Source of the DNA: Datnioides undecimradiatus
Taxonomy: Eukaryota > Chordata > Actinopteri > Lobotiformes > Datnioididae
Length of the DNA stretch: 64,000 nt
Assembly: GCA_008933995.1 (NCBI GenBank)
Contig: WARS01004318.1
Span: forward strand, 1,901,269-1,965,268
Direction: 5' to 3'
Part shown: positions 46,741-58,930 of the stretch, in pieces
Layout of the letters: every line of letters starts with the position of its first letter
How positions within the stretch are numbered: position 1 is the stretch's first letter
Position numbers and translations under genes: made by a program
The notes under the pieces: model-generated
What the model saw: the letters and a program-made list of their open reading frames with translations, nothing else
What the model was told of the DNA's origin: nothing
Databases searched by the model: none

Positions 46741-49700
46741 TACAAAGTGACTAGATTCACTGTTCAGAGTGAAGATTAATGAGACTGGATGAAATACGGC
46801 AAATCCAACGCTGATATTAAACTTCAGGGTCTCTGAGATGAGAGATGGAGACGTGGGAGGTTGATAGATTGATTTCTCTGAAGTTGCAAGAAATGTGAAT
46901 TGATCTTAAAGCTGCATCACAGTAGTGTAATCTAATGCTATTTACTAATATTCCTCCTGTTAATCACTTTTATTAATTAATCTGCTCATTATCTTCTTTG
47001 CTCAAATGTCAGAAAGGACTTCATGTTTAGGGTGTTGCAGTGTAGCGAGTTGATATTTGGCCGTACGCCGGCCATTGTTTACAGCCCAACAAGCATTAGT
47101 GCTGTACTCTTCAGCAGACACCTGCTCCTAATGCAGATAAATAAATAATTAATGAAAATAAAACATTGCTATTGCAAACTCATTTTGCTCTTTCTTTTGC
47201 TGTCTACATACACGGGTTCAACTGTGATTGCTCAGACTACAGCTTAAGATAAAACCTCTTTTACACCACATTTAGTGTGTTTATGCAGGTTTTTTAAAAC
47301 ATGGGTAAATCAGCTGAAAGTAGGCGACTCCTTTCACATTTCCAGTTTGCCTTTCTGCGTTTGCTGATAACACGAATTACATGCCTGAAAAGAGGGTTAC
47401 AGAAGAAAGTTGAAAGGAGGGCAGTGACAATCTGGGGTTTTCTCTTTTACATCTTTAGCTTCAGTACGTGTCTGGAAACGGGCATAAATGAGCACGTCTA
47501 CCAGGGTTTTTAATTGTTACCAGTTGGAGCTGGACCCAATAAGCATCTGCCGGCTGGACTTGTTCACGCTGAAGACAAAAACCAGATTTTAGTCGACATA
47601 CAACGGCACACGAGCACAAGAAATGAAGGGTGAAACAAGCGAAATCCAGAATGTTTCCAGGACCAAACCCATGTACCATTGTGTATAGATTCTGTGGTCG
47701 TATGCAGAATCTGTTTATAGAGGTCAACTCAGACCTCAAAAGCGTAATCACAGGTGAATGGAAACCTTTTGGCCGCACCACTTAGGCTAAATGTAGGTGC
47801 ATTAAATGTTGAATGAGATCATCAAACAAGAAATTCAGATTATTTCCATGAAAGCAACAAAATATGTTCAATTGCCACATTTACACTGAGAGCCAGAAGG
47901 GAAATCACTTTAACGCCACAAGATGAATAACCTCTGCAGTTTTTCACTTTAGTAGACACAGTAAAAGTCAGGAGCTGCCCAACTAACACAAACACACGGA
48001 TGAATCACGTTCATGAGTCACAGACCTCACCAGCTCTCATTCATGCTGCTCTCTCATCCGTACAAACTGATCAGTGGTCAGATTAAAGCTCTGTGCTCCT
48101 CCTGTATGTGTGTTACTTAAATGGGACAAGCACAATGATGAATAATTTGATTTTTTTGTCCTGTTAATTGTGTTAATTATGATCTGTCCTGTGTTTGCAT
48201 GCTTAAACTGAGATTTTCTGTTAAGAACATTTTGAATATGGAGGCAAAACAAAAACAGATCAGCAGTATTAAAGAGATTTATCTTCATATCTAACTGAGT
48301 ATAATATCAGCGGGCGGTCCTGCCAGGTAAAGAGACAACAGGGACGAATTTTGGGAAAATCTGCACAGTCTCAGAAGGAGATAACACACAGCACCTCGTC
48401 AGCGTTTGGAGAAAATTATATTTGAGCCATTATTAAAGTTGAAGGAGCATCACAGACAGTACTTAAATGCAGTTTTGCATGTTAGAGTTGTGATGAAAGA
48501 GGAAAATCTGAGATAATAATTGACATTTTAAGTGCAATATCAGCTCAGCGTACTCAGAGGACGATGTGTGGATCGAATTGTGGTTATGAAATAGTCCTTT
48601 GGTGGTTGCATGAAGCACCAGCATCACACTCCACCTGAGCTGTTACTTTATTGTACCAGTCAGTCATCACCCAAGGACCTGCAGAGTAGCTCGTCTTTAT
48701 TCCTTTTCTCTTTGCAACACTTTCCATACAAGAAGAGAAAAGGGGAGAGGACAGGGTGAGGACAATCACGCGTTCTTGTTTTCCTGCCACATGCCGTCGC
48801 TTATTTGGTTCTGTCTGATTTACGGCACTGATCTCTGAGGTTTTCTCCTTCCTCTGGTTTCCATGGCGATCCAAATTGCCAAATTGAACGTGAAATGCCC
48901 GTAATCAGGAGGAATTGGAAATATTGAAAAATGATTAATGTGACAGTGTGCTGAAATAAAAGAAACCGCTCTGGTCTTATATAAAGACGTACAGTACAGT
49001 GCATCTGTTGGTTTTTATTATTTTCTTTTCCTTTGTTGTTTTAAATTGAACTCCAAGGTAAAACGATTGAAAGTTGTTTTTTTTTTATAGACTCTGCAGC
49101 TGTCGCCGTTGACGTGACAATAACCTTTCAGTTGCTTTGTTTGATCAATTCAGTCAGTGTGCTCAGGGGAACATCTGCGTGTTTCTCACAGATTTTTCCA
49201 AGAGAACATCAGACATTTTGAAAAAAACACATAAATGGTCAGATATTTCTTTTACGACTTTCTCCTGGTGCTTTTATTGTGACAGTCAGCGAAGAGTGAA
49301 ATGAAATGAGCCTCTGTGTGCCTTAATGGTGCGTCATCGCTGTACAAATACAGTGTCATTGTATGTTTCAAAGATATTTCCTTTTTCAGTTTTAATGTAG
49401 AAATGGTTAAACAATGACTCCATCTCCACTGCCAGTAATAAAACGTCAATGCACTTTGATGTTTAGGTGTATTTTGTACAAGATATAGCATTTATTAATA
49501 TTAAAAAGTGGGATTCTGAGGTGCTGTTGGTGGATTTTGTTAGTTTTGGAAAGAACCAAGATATTTTAAGAGTTAAATATTTGGCTTATCATCTCGTTTC
49601 TGGTTTGAAACAATAAGCATATATCCCCAAAACTAGTCCTTTATCATAAGTTTATTATATCTATGTTATTTTAATTGTATCCTGTGTTTTCTCAACAACA

Positions 49701-49770
49701 GTCATTCAAACTTTGTGCTAGATGCTAATGCAAACATGCTTACTAATTCCTTGGTGCTGTAGGTGTCAGG

Positions 49771-50294
49771 TTCATTCACCATCTTAGTACTCTAGCATGC
49801 TAGCATTTGTTATTGGCACTAAACAATGTAAACTAAATTAAATAGGTATTTCTGTATCAAAGCAGTGAACAGACCATTCCAGTGATGGCTACATCGTGAG
49901 TAGTGTATATGCTAATATGACAGCCGACGTTATGCAACCAAGTTCATCGTCTTAGTGTAGCGTGTTAGCATGCTAACATTTGCTATTTGCACTAAGCAAC
50001 ATAAACCATTAATGTGTATTCAGATATTTCTGTACCAAAGCAGTGAACGGACAAACTGATGACGCCTCCATCATGACTAGCGTACATGCTAACACGCACT
50101 CAGTGACAAAGGTTAGTTCTTGTTTAGTGTCAGTATGCTAACGTTTGCTATGTGTAGTGGACGGATGACGGCTATACCTCCATCATGCTTACAGTGACAG
50201 TAACACAGTGACTTTGAGCAAACACGTTCACCTTAGCGTGTAAACATTTCCTAATTAGCGCCAAACACAAAGTACAGGTTATTAGGAATTCAGG
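49771..50294. repeat. Tandem array of about 171-bp GTTAGCATGCTAAC-rich units, about 3.5 copies
   Basis: Unit starts lie at 49771, 49943, 50113 and about 50227. Shared blocks include TTCAT..TCTTAGTGTAGC, TTAGCATGCTAACATTTGCT, TTGCACTAA, AAAGCAGTGAAC and CTCCATCATG. The third unit has an internal deletion of about 60 bp and the fourth is partial. Confidence 0.8.
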
Positions 50295-51923
50295 TAAAGT
50301 CACTGACTGTAGCCTACGGGGAGCAGGACAGACCAGCTCTCCACACAGCTGGCAGGGCTGATAGTGACCTAAATAAACTGTGTGTGAGTTTCCTTTTTCG
50401 TCTCTAATGAACGTGACTGCGTGAATGCGTGGGCGAGCGTGCCAGCTGTTGCTGCAGTAGTCGGTCAGTACAGAAAATGTTTACCAAGCGTGAATCTCCT
50501 GAGAGTCTCACCTCTACTATCAACTATCCTCCGGCTCCATTAAGTATCCTAACGTCTCCCTGTGTGTTCCCAGCTCATGTTAACCAGAGTGCTGCCTGGT
50601 TGCTAATGAAATCTCAATTACAAGCATCACCCATGTGTGGGAACACACTTTGTTTAATTTACCTGCTGTATCAATGGGACCAAATATAGCTGCAGTGGTC
50701 AAATCAATCCACCTGCAAACATTCATCTTCACCCAGATTTAATTGTTTCCTGACTGACTCATCATGTGTATCCCCCTCTGTCCCATCTGCTTTTCATCAT
50801 TTTATCTGTATCTTGTTCATCTTTTTGTCTCTGCCACTCGTCCCGTGAGCGTTATCTTTACCTGCTTCCTGTCGTTTTTTAATTGTAATCGTGTTGATGG
50901 TCACCAGGATCAGACATTATAGTATTTCGTAATTGCTTTGGCTTCGATCTTGCAAATGAGATTCAGTGTCAAAAGAACATCGTGTTGCAATGTACTGAGG
51001 GTCTGTTGCAACAAATTTCTGTTTACATGAATGTAATATGTTTTAAAGTAGATGCTGCAAGAGATTAAAATAAAGAGTGTCTTGAATAAGAAGCAGCATT
51101 TGTGGTTTATACAGAACACACCAAAAACAACGTAGTACAGTCACAATCAGTTATATTTCTGATCATCAGTAGTAAATCATGCAGTAAAATACCACATTTA
51201 ATTTGTAAAATGAACCATTTTAAAAGTAATTTTCACTCTACATACAAAACAATACACTTCACATACTGATTTTTGCATATATTATGTTTGGTGCTTGTTG
51301 TTTGTTTAATCCTAAAGGAAATTATAACTCTAAACTGATGATGATAAGATAAAATATCCATGTTGTGATGCTCTGACAAACTTACTAAATCCAATATTTG
51401 GAAAAAAATCTAATTGTGAGAAGCTACTTTATTAATTTTCATCATTTAATATTTGTGTTTTTAGCAGTAGCTGTAATTGTGTCTTACAGTTTGTGTGAGA
51501 TATGAGTTTTAACATTGACCCAATCACTTACAATCAATGCAATGTGTCATGTCAGTGGAATTTGCACTAGAAAGGACTGAACTGTCCTTTAGAATAATAA
51601 AATAGCTACTTATCAGAATAACTGTGAGTGTTACGAAAGAGAGTTTCATTAGAAAACTATTAAAATAGTTGCTGAGTGTTTTAAAAGCTGTGCATTGTTC
51701 TGTTTGCCCAGTAAAGAAAGCCATGCGCTGCTGAATTCAGCAGCATTTGTGCACTGGAAGTCAGCAAATTGTCTATGTAGAGATCTCAACACTTTCTCAC
51801 ATCCTTGGGAGACAAAGATGTGTTTCATTTCTTTTCATTTGAGTCTCTTCGGGGATTAAACAAACGTAGAAAATGTCAACTATTTGGTTCGATAATTGAT
51901 TTCTCTCTCCTCCAACAGAGCAG

Positions 51924-51938
51924 ATGGGAGGGAGCTGA
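51924..51938 (+). promoter_or_regulatory. sstr3: Four-codon upstream ORF in the sstr3 leader
   Basis: ATG-GGA-GGG-AGC-TGA begins 5 bases after the splice acceptor and ends 49 bases before the chosen sstr3 start. It would be in every transcript using this acceptor. It may lower initiation at the main AUG. Confidence 0.5.
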
Positions 51939-51987
51939 GACGGCAGAAGGACAAAGCAACAGAGAGAGAGAGATAGAGAGCACATCC

Positions 51988-53448
51988 ATGGGTGCCGCCT
52001 CGCCTCCCGGACTGGAGATGACGGATGAAATGTGGGAGAACGGGAGCTTCGCCAGCCCCTCGCCTGGATTCCCTCTGTTTCTGCTCATGTTCAACGACAG
52101 CGATCTGAATGAGACACTGTTCAACTCGACCAACTCCACTGCCCCTGATGTCTCCTCCGGTCCCAGCGTGGCAGGGGTCCTCATCCCACTCATATACATA
52201 ATTGTCTGTATCATCGGCCTTGGTGGAAACACTTTAGTCATTCACATCGTGCTGCACTACTCCAAGATAGAGTCAGTGACCAACATCTACATCCTCAACT
52301 TAGCCATTGCCGATGAGCTCTTCATGCTCGGCCTGCCGTTCCTGGCTGCTCAGAACACGCTCCAGATGTGGCCGTTTGGCTCCTTCATGTGCCGTCTGGT
52401 CATGACCGTCGACTCCATTAACCAGTTCACCAGCATCTTCTGCCTGACCGTGATGAGCATCGACCGCTACCTCGCCGTCGTCCACCCCATTCGTTCTTCG
52501 AAGTGGCGGCGCCCTCAGGTAGCCAAGGTGGTGAATGGGACTGTTTGGGCTCTATCGTTTCTCGTTGTTCTGCCCGTTGTCATCTTCGCCAACATCCAGA
52601 GGAAAGGGGGTACCTGTAACATCGCCTGGCCACAGCCAGCTAACATCTGGCAGGCAGCTTTTATCATTTACACCTCCACAGTTGGATTCTTCTGCCCTCT
52701 TCTCATCATCTGCCTCTGCTACCTGCTCATCGTCTTCAAGATCCGCAGCTCGGGTAAGAAAGTCCACGCCACCTCAACCAAGCGAAGGAAGTCAGAGAGA
52801 AAGGTGACGCGCATGGTCGTGATAGTTGTTGCCGTGTTTGTCTTCTGCTGGCTGCCTTTCTATGCTCTCAACATCATCAACCTGCTGGTGACCCTGCCCT
52901 CAGAGTACCAGGGCCTTTACTATTTTGTCGTAGTGCTCGGCTACGCTAACAGCTGCGCCAACCCCATCGTCTACGGCTTCTTATCAGACAACTTCAAGAG
53001 GGGTTTCCGGAAGGCGCTCTGCCGCTCCACAAGGAAGGTGGAGAACCATGAGTCAGTGGAGCGCCAGCAGCAGCAGCAGGAGGAGGGCAGGACGGCGCTC
53101 ATGCCCAGGGAAAGCCTGAGGCGGGCAATCAGGGATGAAGATGACGACGACGAGGAAGATGTCTCTGAAATGACTGAGATCTACAGGATCGCCCAAAACG
53201 GCAACAGCAGCTTCCAGCCACAGAGCTCACAGCCGCTGTTCTCAGAAAGAGGAGCAACTCCAGGAGCTACTGAGCCACCGTCTCCGGACAGAAAGGACAA
53301 AGGTGGGGACATGAAAGGGAAAGATCCATCCAATGGGTCCATGCTGACCGTACCGCTGCTTCTCAATGGAGCCAAAAATGGGAGCATTAAAACTCTGCCC
53401 GAGGAGAACCAGGAACAGAGCACCTCATTGGAGATAAGTTACTTATAG
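51988..53448 (+). CDS. sstr3: Somatostatin receptor type 3 (class A GPCR)
   Basis: Gi/o-coupled receptor for somatostatin peptides. The CDS is one exon of 486 codons. In-frame sequence upstream of 51919 is intron (acceptor at 51918), so the start is ATG 51988, with ATG 52018 and 52030 as alternatives. The N-terminus has N-glycosylation sites (Asn18, 36, 41, 46, 49). Seven membrane segments follow, the first at about 62-88. Key residues are Asp109 (2.50), Cys135, Asp142 (3.32, pairs with the ligand Lys), DRY 159-161, FCWLPFY in TM6 and [15 protein letters not shown] in TM7. Loop 3 has [12 protein letters not shown]. The cytoplasmic tail is long, with a Gln run and an acidic DEDDDDEED stretch, and ends LEISYL, as SSTR3 does (human ...ISYL), a possible class I PDZ ligand. 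The tail and the cyth4/eif3d neighbours separate it from SSTR2 and SSTR5. Confidence 0.96.
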   Translation: MGAASPPGLEMTDEMWENGSFASPSPGFPLFLLMFNDSDLNETLFNSTNSTAPDVSSGPSVAGVLIPLIYIIVCIIGLGGNTLVIHIVLHYSKIESVTNIYILNLAIADELFMLGLPFLAAQNTLQMWPFGSFMCRLVMTVDSINQFTSIFCLTVMSIDRYLAVVHPIRSSKWRRPQVAKVVNGTVWALSFLVVLPVVIFANIQRKGGTCNIAWPQPANIWQAAFIIYTSTVGFFCPLLIICLCYLLIVFKIRSSGKKVHATSTKRRKSERKVTRMVVIVVAVFVFCWLPFYALNIINLLVTLPSEYQGLYYFVVVLGYANSCANPIVYGFLSDNFKRGFRKALCRSTRKVENHESVERQQQQQEEGRTALMPRESLRRAIRDEDDDDEEDVSEMTEIYRIAQNGNSSFQPQSSQPLFSERGATPGATEPPSPDRKDKGGDMKGKDPSNGSMLTVPLLLNGAKNGSIKTLPEENQEQSTSLEISYL

Positions 53449-54187
53449 TTTAGTGTATAGTGACTGTATCTTACTTGAAATGAACTCAGTATTACAACGC
53501 AGGCTGTAAAAAGTACACTTCAGAAGACCTCAGACGGGCCTTAACTTAACTATTTTTGAACAATGGACTCAACGTTTCTTTAGCATTCGAAGGAGTTGCT
53601 GAGGTTTCTCCTACATACAGAATGTATTACTGTTTATATTGTGTACATATGCATGGCTGAATGTACAAAGTTGTGCCTTTATTTACTTTATGTTGTTGAA
53701 CTTGTAGACTTTTTATTTCATAATGTGACAATCATTTGCCTAAATTTATCTGTATATAAGCATCTACACATCGATGACATGGATACTACTTTGTTTTGTG
53801 TGGGAATCCCATGCCTGCAACCCCGTCTCTTATTAATTATGTTCATATATAACTTGGCAATTACTTTTAAAGGGAAATGTGATGGCTGCTTATAATGGGA
53901 AGCGATTGGAGTGGATGGTGGGTATACAAAATATAAAGGTTTAAATATGTGATTCAACACAAGGACTTTGGTTAAGGTTACTGAAACATCATAGTATGAG
54001 CTGTTAAAGACCTCAGTCTTTCCCTAACCTTAACCAAGTGCTACCAGTACCTGATTGTTGCCTTACTGCAAGAAAGTGTTTAGTTTTGATATCGCTGCTA
54101 CAAGGAAAACCAATGAAATATGCGAACATTTTGCAAATTTGCAAGAGCATTTTCTTGCATAAGACTTTTTTGCATTACTAATTTTGA

Positions 54188-54193
54188 AATAAA
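54188..54193 (+). terminator. sstr3: Candidate sstr3 poly(A) signal AATAAA
   Basis: First good AATAAA after the stop codon, giving a 3' UTR of about 750 bases that ends just before the dispersed element at 54259. Position-based inference. Confidence 0.45.
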
Positions 54194-54258
54194 AAAGTGT
54201 CACCAGTCATGTGACGTGGTGCAGCAGCGTGGGATGCTGGGAGCTGTTGTCTTCCTGT

Positions 54259-54699
54259 CAGTTGGGATTCCTTCAGTGTTGATGGTTCAGGAGGTTTTTA
54301 CTGGGAGCTGAATTCTCCACAGAGGTCTCCTCCTCTCCAAAACAAACAGAGCCGCTGATTCAAACCCAGAGAAACACTGAATAAAGCAGTTCCACCTTAA
54401 AAACCACTGTTTCTCCCACGCTGTCGGCCGCACACGGGACGTCCTGGAGGGGCGGCGAGCCGAGCTGCTGCTAACGTTTGCTCAGCTTGTTTCTCTGATA
54501 ACTTCAGATCCAGACGTCCGACGACTGAAATCCTTCATCTGCTTCAGATACAGAGTTAAAAACAAGCAGCGGCTGAAAAGAGGAGCACAGAAATGTGTCT
54601 TACAGCTGATCCAGAGTCAGTTTATCAAGCTGCTGACACACAGAAATGTGTCTTACAGCTGATCCAGAGTCAGTTTATCAAGCTGCTGACACACAAACA
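54259..54699. mobile_element. Dispersed element with terminal 53-bp tandem array, copy B
   Basis: The body is nearly identical to 43605-44157, but the array is shorter: two units at 54585-54637 and 54638-54690. It inserted just downstream of the sstr3 3' end. Confidence 0.85.
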
Positions 54700-56039
54700 A
54701 TATCGAAAAAGGGTGATCAGGTGAAATTGAATTTATTTTGATTAAATTCAAAGATTCCTCCAACAAAATTCTATGTCTTGTTTTTAGACATTTGACGCAG
54801 AAATGGTACACATTAAGTCATTTCATATGAACTGTTCTTGCATTAGTCCAAACATTTAATGTTGATAATATATGTAAATCATGTACAGTTCCTTCAAAAC
54901 TTGTTGTTGCACATGAGAAGCACATAAACATAATCTTTATGAGACAGGGTTGCATCCATTCTCATTTGTTCTTATTGAATATAAAAACATTCTATGTGAA
55001 TATTAGCTTTTATGTGTATGGCTTACATCCAGGTTAACTTAGACGTGTTTTTGAGATTAATCTAAACTCTGTTGTTGTTGAAATTGTGACTGTGGCGATG
55101 GATACCATGTAGCTGGCCAAGTGCAGGACTTCCTGAAAGCATAATGTTTTGCGTTATTACTATGAAATCTGGATGGATGCTCTGAATTCATAACAACGTC
55201 TTGTTACATATTTGATGCATCTGGACAATAAACTACCCTGCTGCTGCTGCAGAACTGAATGGACGGCTGGACAAAAAAAACACATGAAGTGAAAAAAATA
55301 TTATTTAAATCATTTCTGTCAATCATAAAAACAAAAAAACACAACGTTCCCGGTGTAATGTTGTCATTTTATATTCTTTAACTAGCTAAAACATAGATCT
55401 TAACAGGTATTCATCTTTTCATCTTAGCTTAAGATTAATTCTTTGTTACACCCTGTACAACAAGAACTAATAAGTTACCTTTTCATACTCAACATGGGCG
55501 GTGTACTACGTCAGGAATTTCACTTATTGTATAAACAAAACATTAGATTAGAAAATACAGTGTTCAAAGTGCACTGGCTTGTGGATGGTGTGCAGCTTTA
55601 GTACATGTGTGTCAATCACTGCATTGATTAAAGCTAACACATGTTGCTGCAAGGCTACAACAAACAGAACATTGTCTTCCTTTATCACACTCAAGGACTC
55701 TACATGTGTACAGGAACCAGGTTTTAAAACATCACTTTGTATGAGGTAAAAACTCTCCGTCATTCATCTAAAGCTCACCTCGCCGCCGTTTCATTCATGA
55801 GCGCGATCGCACCACACTCTGTTATATTTAGCTGGCTGTAAATACAGTGAGACCCCTGTTTGTTACTGTGTTGCTGCTCCTCTCCTCCTGGCTGGTATTC
55901 ATACCCACAATGCCCACGCACACCCTTCTGCAAAGATCCTCTGAGGATCATTAAAGGCACATTAAAAAGGGATTTGCCTGGCTGATGCTTTATTTGCCCG
56001 GCCCCTGGGGGCTGCAGTTTGATGAACGCTGCAAAGGTC

Positions 56040-56062
56040 TGTGTGTGTGTGTGTGTGTGTGT
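56040..56062. repeat. (TG)n microsatellite
   Basis: Uninterrupted TG run. Confidence 0.95.
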
Positions 56063-56625
56063 GAGTAAGCTGTTTACTGGTGTTTGTGCAAGTGTGTGTT
56101 TGGCTATAAATATTGTTAGTCCGAGCTGCTCAAGCCTGTGTGATCCCAGACTCCCCTCGGCGATATAACCCACCTGTGCTTACTGTACAAGGAGAGGCGA
56201 TAGTCAGCTGATGGGTCTGCTGGCAGCTTCGCTATGACTCATTGTGATTCTCTGCCCACAGGCTGAGCTCTCCCACGTACAATATGGACAAGACTCAAGT
56301 TAACTCCAATAGTCTGTTATTCACTTTTTGTGTTGTTTTGGCAGGAGCAGCTATGGAAACACCTTGCAAACACTGATATCAGCTCAAGAGGATGGACACA
56401 ACAATCTGAGTCTCAGAAGAGTCCAAGACGCTCATTCAGTTACAAATTCATTAAAATCACCACGTGCATAGAATAATTGATCTCCATGGTTTTAATCAGG
56501 ATGAATGGAGAGTTGCAACATCAAACATGCTAACCTAATTGTTTTTTTCAACAATCAGCTTTTATCATTAAGATAAAATTAAAGATGTGAAAGAACGATT
56601 GGTAAATATGACGCAACAGCTAGCT

Positions 56626-56893
56626 TGTTAGCTTAGCTTAGCATTAAGACTGAAAAAAAACTAGCCTCACTCTTTCCAAATGTGACAAAATTAATTCATT
56701 AGCATCTCTAAATCTCACTAACTAATATGTTTTATCTTTGTTCAGTCCACACACAATAATAAAACCACAACTTGTCATTTTTATGCATATGTGGGACAAC
56801 AAATGAGCCAAATGTGTTAAACAGTGAGCTTTATTTCAGAGCCAGGCTAACTGTTTCCCTTTGTTTCCAGTCATTGTGCTAAGCTAAGCTAAC
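56626..56893. mobile_element. Foldback/MITE element with inverted arms, second copy
   Basis: Left arm GTTAGCTTAGCTTAGCATTA then AGACTG; right arm GAGCCAGGCTAACTGTTTCC then TTTCCAGTCATTGTGCTAAG and CTAAGCTAACCAG. The arms are inverted complements and match the element at 37731-38128. The left arm is more diverged (A-run in place of GGAAAC). Confidence 0.7.
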
Positions 56894-57135
56894 CAGACAA
56901 AAGAGTGGTATCAATCTCTTTCTTCTCTTAGAGCGATAACAAATAAGGGTATTTTCCAAAATGGTATATTTCCTTATTTAATCATTTATCAAACATGTTT
57001 AGTCGACAGAACAGCATTTAGAGTCTGAACTAGTTGGTCTGACTCCTGTTTCCTCGTTTGTTTGTGGCCTTTCCCTCCTCAGTCCTCCAGGTATTAACAG
57101 AAATGGCAGTAATCATTTGTAAATGTGTGTTTATG

Positions 57136-57144
57136 CGTGTGTGG

Positions 57145-57175
<31 letters not shown>

Positions 57176-57193
57176 TGTGTGTGAATGTGTGTG
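57136..57193. repeat. (TG)n microsatellite, interrupted
   Basis: TG repeat with GG, TA and AA interruptions. Confidence 0.9.
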
Positions 57194-57860
57194 ATTGAGG
57201 ACGTCTCTTTGATTGAACACAGGTGTTGACAACTTTCTCCTGATTTCTAATTCAGTGCCAAAGAAACAGAAAGCCCCGAGAAAACACTCACTCAAATAGA
57301 TTTAATCAATGTGTAAAACAGCCCAAACAAAATATTAAATAAGGCGTATTTTGAAGATATTAGTAACAGGACTGATACATATGTACACAGAAAGGTTAAT
57401 TAATAATATTCATACTGAAAAGACTGTAGCTGACACATATTCTGCTCATTAAAGTCAGCGGGATTCATCCTCTGAGGATCATGAACCATGTCTGCATTAA
57501 ATGTAATAACAGTAGTTGAGATATTGGAGTCATAAATAAAGCCCTCTACTAGTTTCAAAGGTCAGTACCATCAAAATAACACTTCAGTGAGCTTGTTACC
57601 GATCACCTGTGCACATCTGAGTCGATGCAAGGAAGTAAAAAAACATGTAATCTAGAGAAATAATCTGTCGTATCTCCGTTGGGATTCATAATGAATATGA
57701 CACATTGTGTTTACCATCTGCTGTCAGCGCGGCTCCAAAGATCCCTGAAGGACGGCAGTTCACTGTGACTCATTTCCGAGTGGCCAGCTGATGATGCAAA
57801 GTCGAGAACGTATCCACTGTAGGATCACCTAAAAACCAACAAACAGCCTTTATTCCTTTG

Positions 57861-58060
57861 ATTTACTTAAGTAAATGTACTAATAGCACAACATGACAAT
57901 ACTTCAGTAAAAGTCCAGCATTCATGCCCGTATTTAAGAAACAATATGTTAATATTAAGTATCTTGGTATTATCAACAATAGCCATGTTGCAGTAAAATG
58001 TTGCCAGTCATATCTGATGTTTCTGAAATCATATTCCTGCTGCATTAATGTTTATTCTTA
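57861..58060. mobile_element. Nonautonomous dispersed element, ACTTAAGTAAA family (partial)
   Basis: ATTTACTTAAGTAAATGTAC then ATACTTCAGTAAAAGTCCAG and later TTGCAGTAAAATGTTGCCAG are blocks of the family seen at 1749-2180 and 34261-34618. The second end is not clear. Confidence 0.45.
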
Positions 58061-58723
58061 CTCTTACATTCTGCCACTGTAAACAGTTTACATCAGCTGT
58101 TTGTTGTGCATTTATTCACACGCCATTTAATCTCAATGGTGTGTGGAGGAGTGCAGATGTTATAAAGACCAGATGTGAGAACATGGCGGCATTATTCATC
58201 AACTGACAGTCGCCGCTGCCGCTGTTGGAGAGTCCTCGTGTGAAATATCTTCAGTCAGTCTACATCCATCTCACACACACACAAACATATTAATCAGATT
58301 TCCTGACCTTCACTGTGCGTGAATGACATCTTAATTGGTTACAAGGACTCATTTGTGAAACACACTTGAGTCCTGACATGTGACAGTGGAGAGGATCAGT
58401 GGGTTGGACTTTATACTCTTCGATGCCAGGTCGACATGTGGTGCAGTTTGTTTCATGCTTTTGTGTCGTTCTCAATGACATTCTCATTCAGTTGTCACAC
58501 ACAGCATCATGACTTTTGAAATAATACTTTCTTCAAGAACACCCCTTCAAGGTTGGATAGGATTTCTGAGCAATAAAGACTAACAGTTTTAATTATTACA
58601 GTCAAAATATAAACTGGAAAAAAGCAAATAAATGATAAAAACATATATTTATATTTTTAGGTCTTTTAGACATGTTACTTCATTTATAGTCCAATCTAAA
58701 GGTTATTATAATTACGATCTACA

Positions 58724-58803
58724 CCTTCTTCTTCTTCTTCTTCTTATTATTATTATTGTTATTGTTATTGTTATTGGTATTATTATTATTATTATTATTA
58801 TTA
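58724..58803. repeat. (CTT)n / (ATT)n compound microsatellite
   Basis: CTT repeats pass into ATT/GTT repeats about 190 bp upstream of the eif3d exon 1 region. Confidence 0.95.
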
Positions 58804-58930
58804 GTGTGCCTTCCAGTGGTGATATTGAGAAACTGCAACACATTTAGTGGGTAGCCTGCACCTTCAGCTTTACGACAGCTGCACGCGCAATACGACAGGA
58901 ACCGCTTTCCGCTTTACGGCAGCTCACCAC

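Larger units (their letters stand above)
35394..51918 (+). other. sstr3: Inferred 16.5-kb sstr3 5'-UTR intron, repeat-rich
   Basis: It runs from the donor at 35394 to the acceptor TCTCTCTCCTCCAACAG ending at 51918. No coding exon is recognised inside on either strand. Dispersed elements, CA tracts and tandem repeats within it are listed separately. Stretches outside these (about 35950-37350, 38130-39200, 41510-43600, 44160-46370, 46740-49770 and 50295-51900) show nothing I can name. Confidence 0.4.
54700..58930. other. Intergenic between sstr3 and eif3d
   Basis: AT-rich, with TG microsatellites and two transposon-like elements listed separately. Open frames (for example 55775-56173 on the minus strand) show no domain. 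No gene is recognised. Confidence 0.5.

Noticed and set aside
51805..51987. In-frame extension of the sstr3 reading frame upstream of 51988
   Set aside because: It crosses a pyrimidine tract and CAG acceptor at 51918, and the peptide resembles no receptor N-terminus. It is intron and leader sequence that happens to be open.
58632..58847. Frame with Leu/Ile/Val runs resembling a membrane protein
   Set aside because: Direct translation of the CTT/ATT microsatellite.
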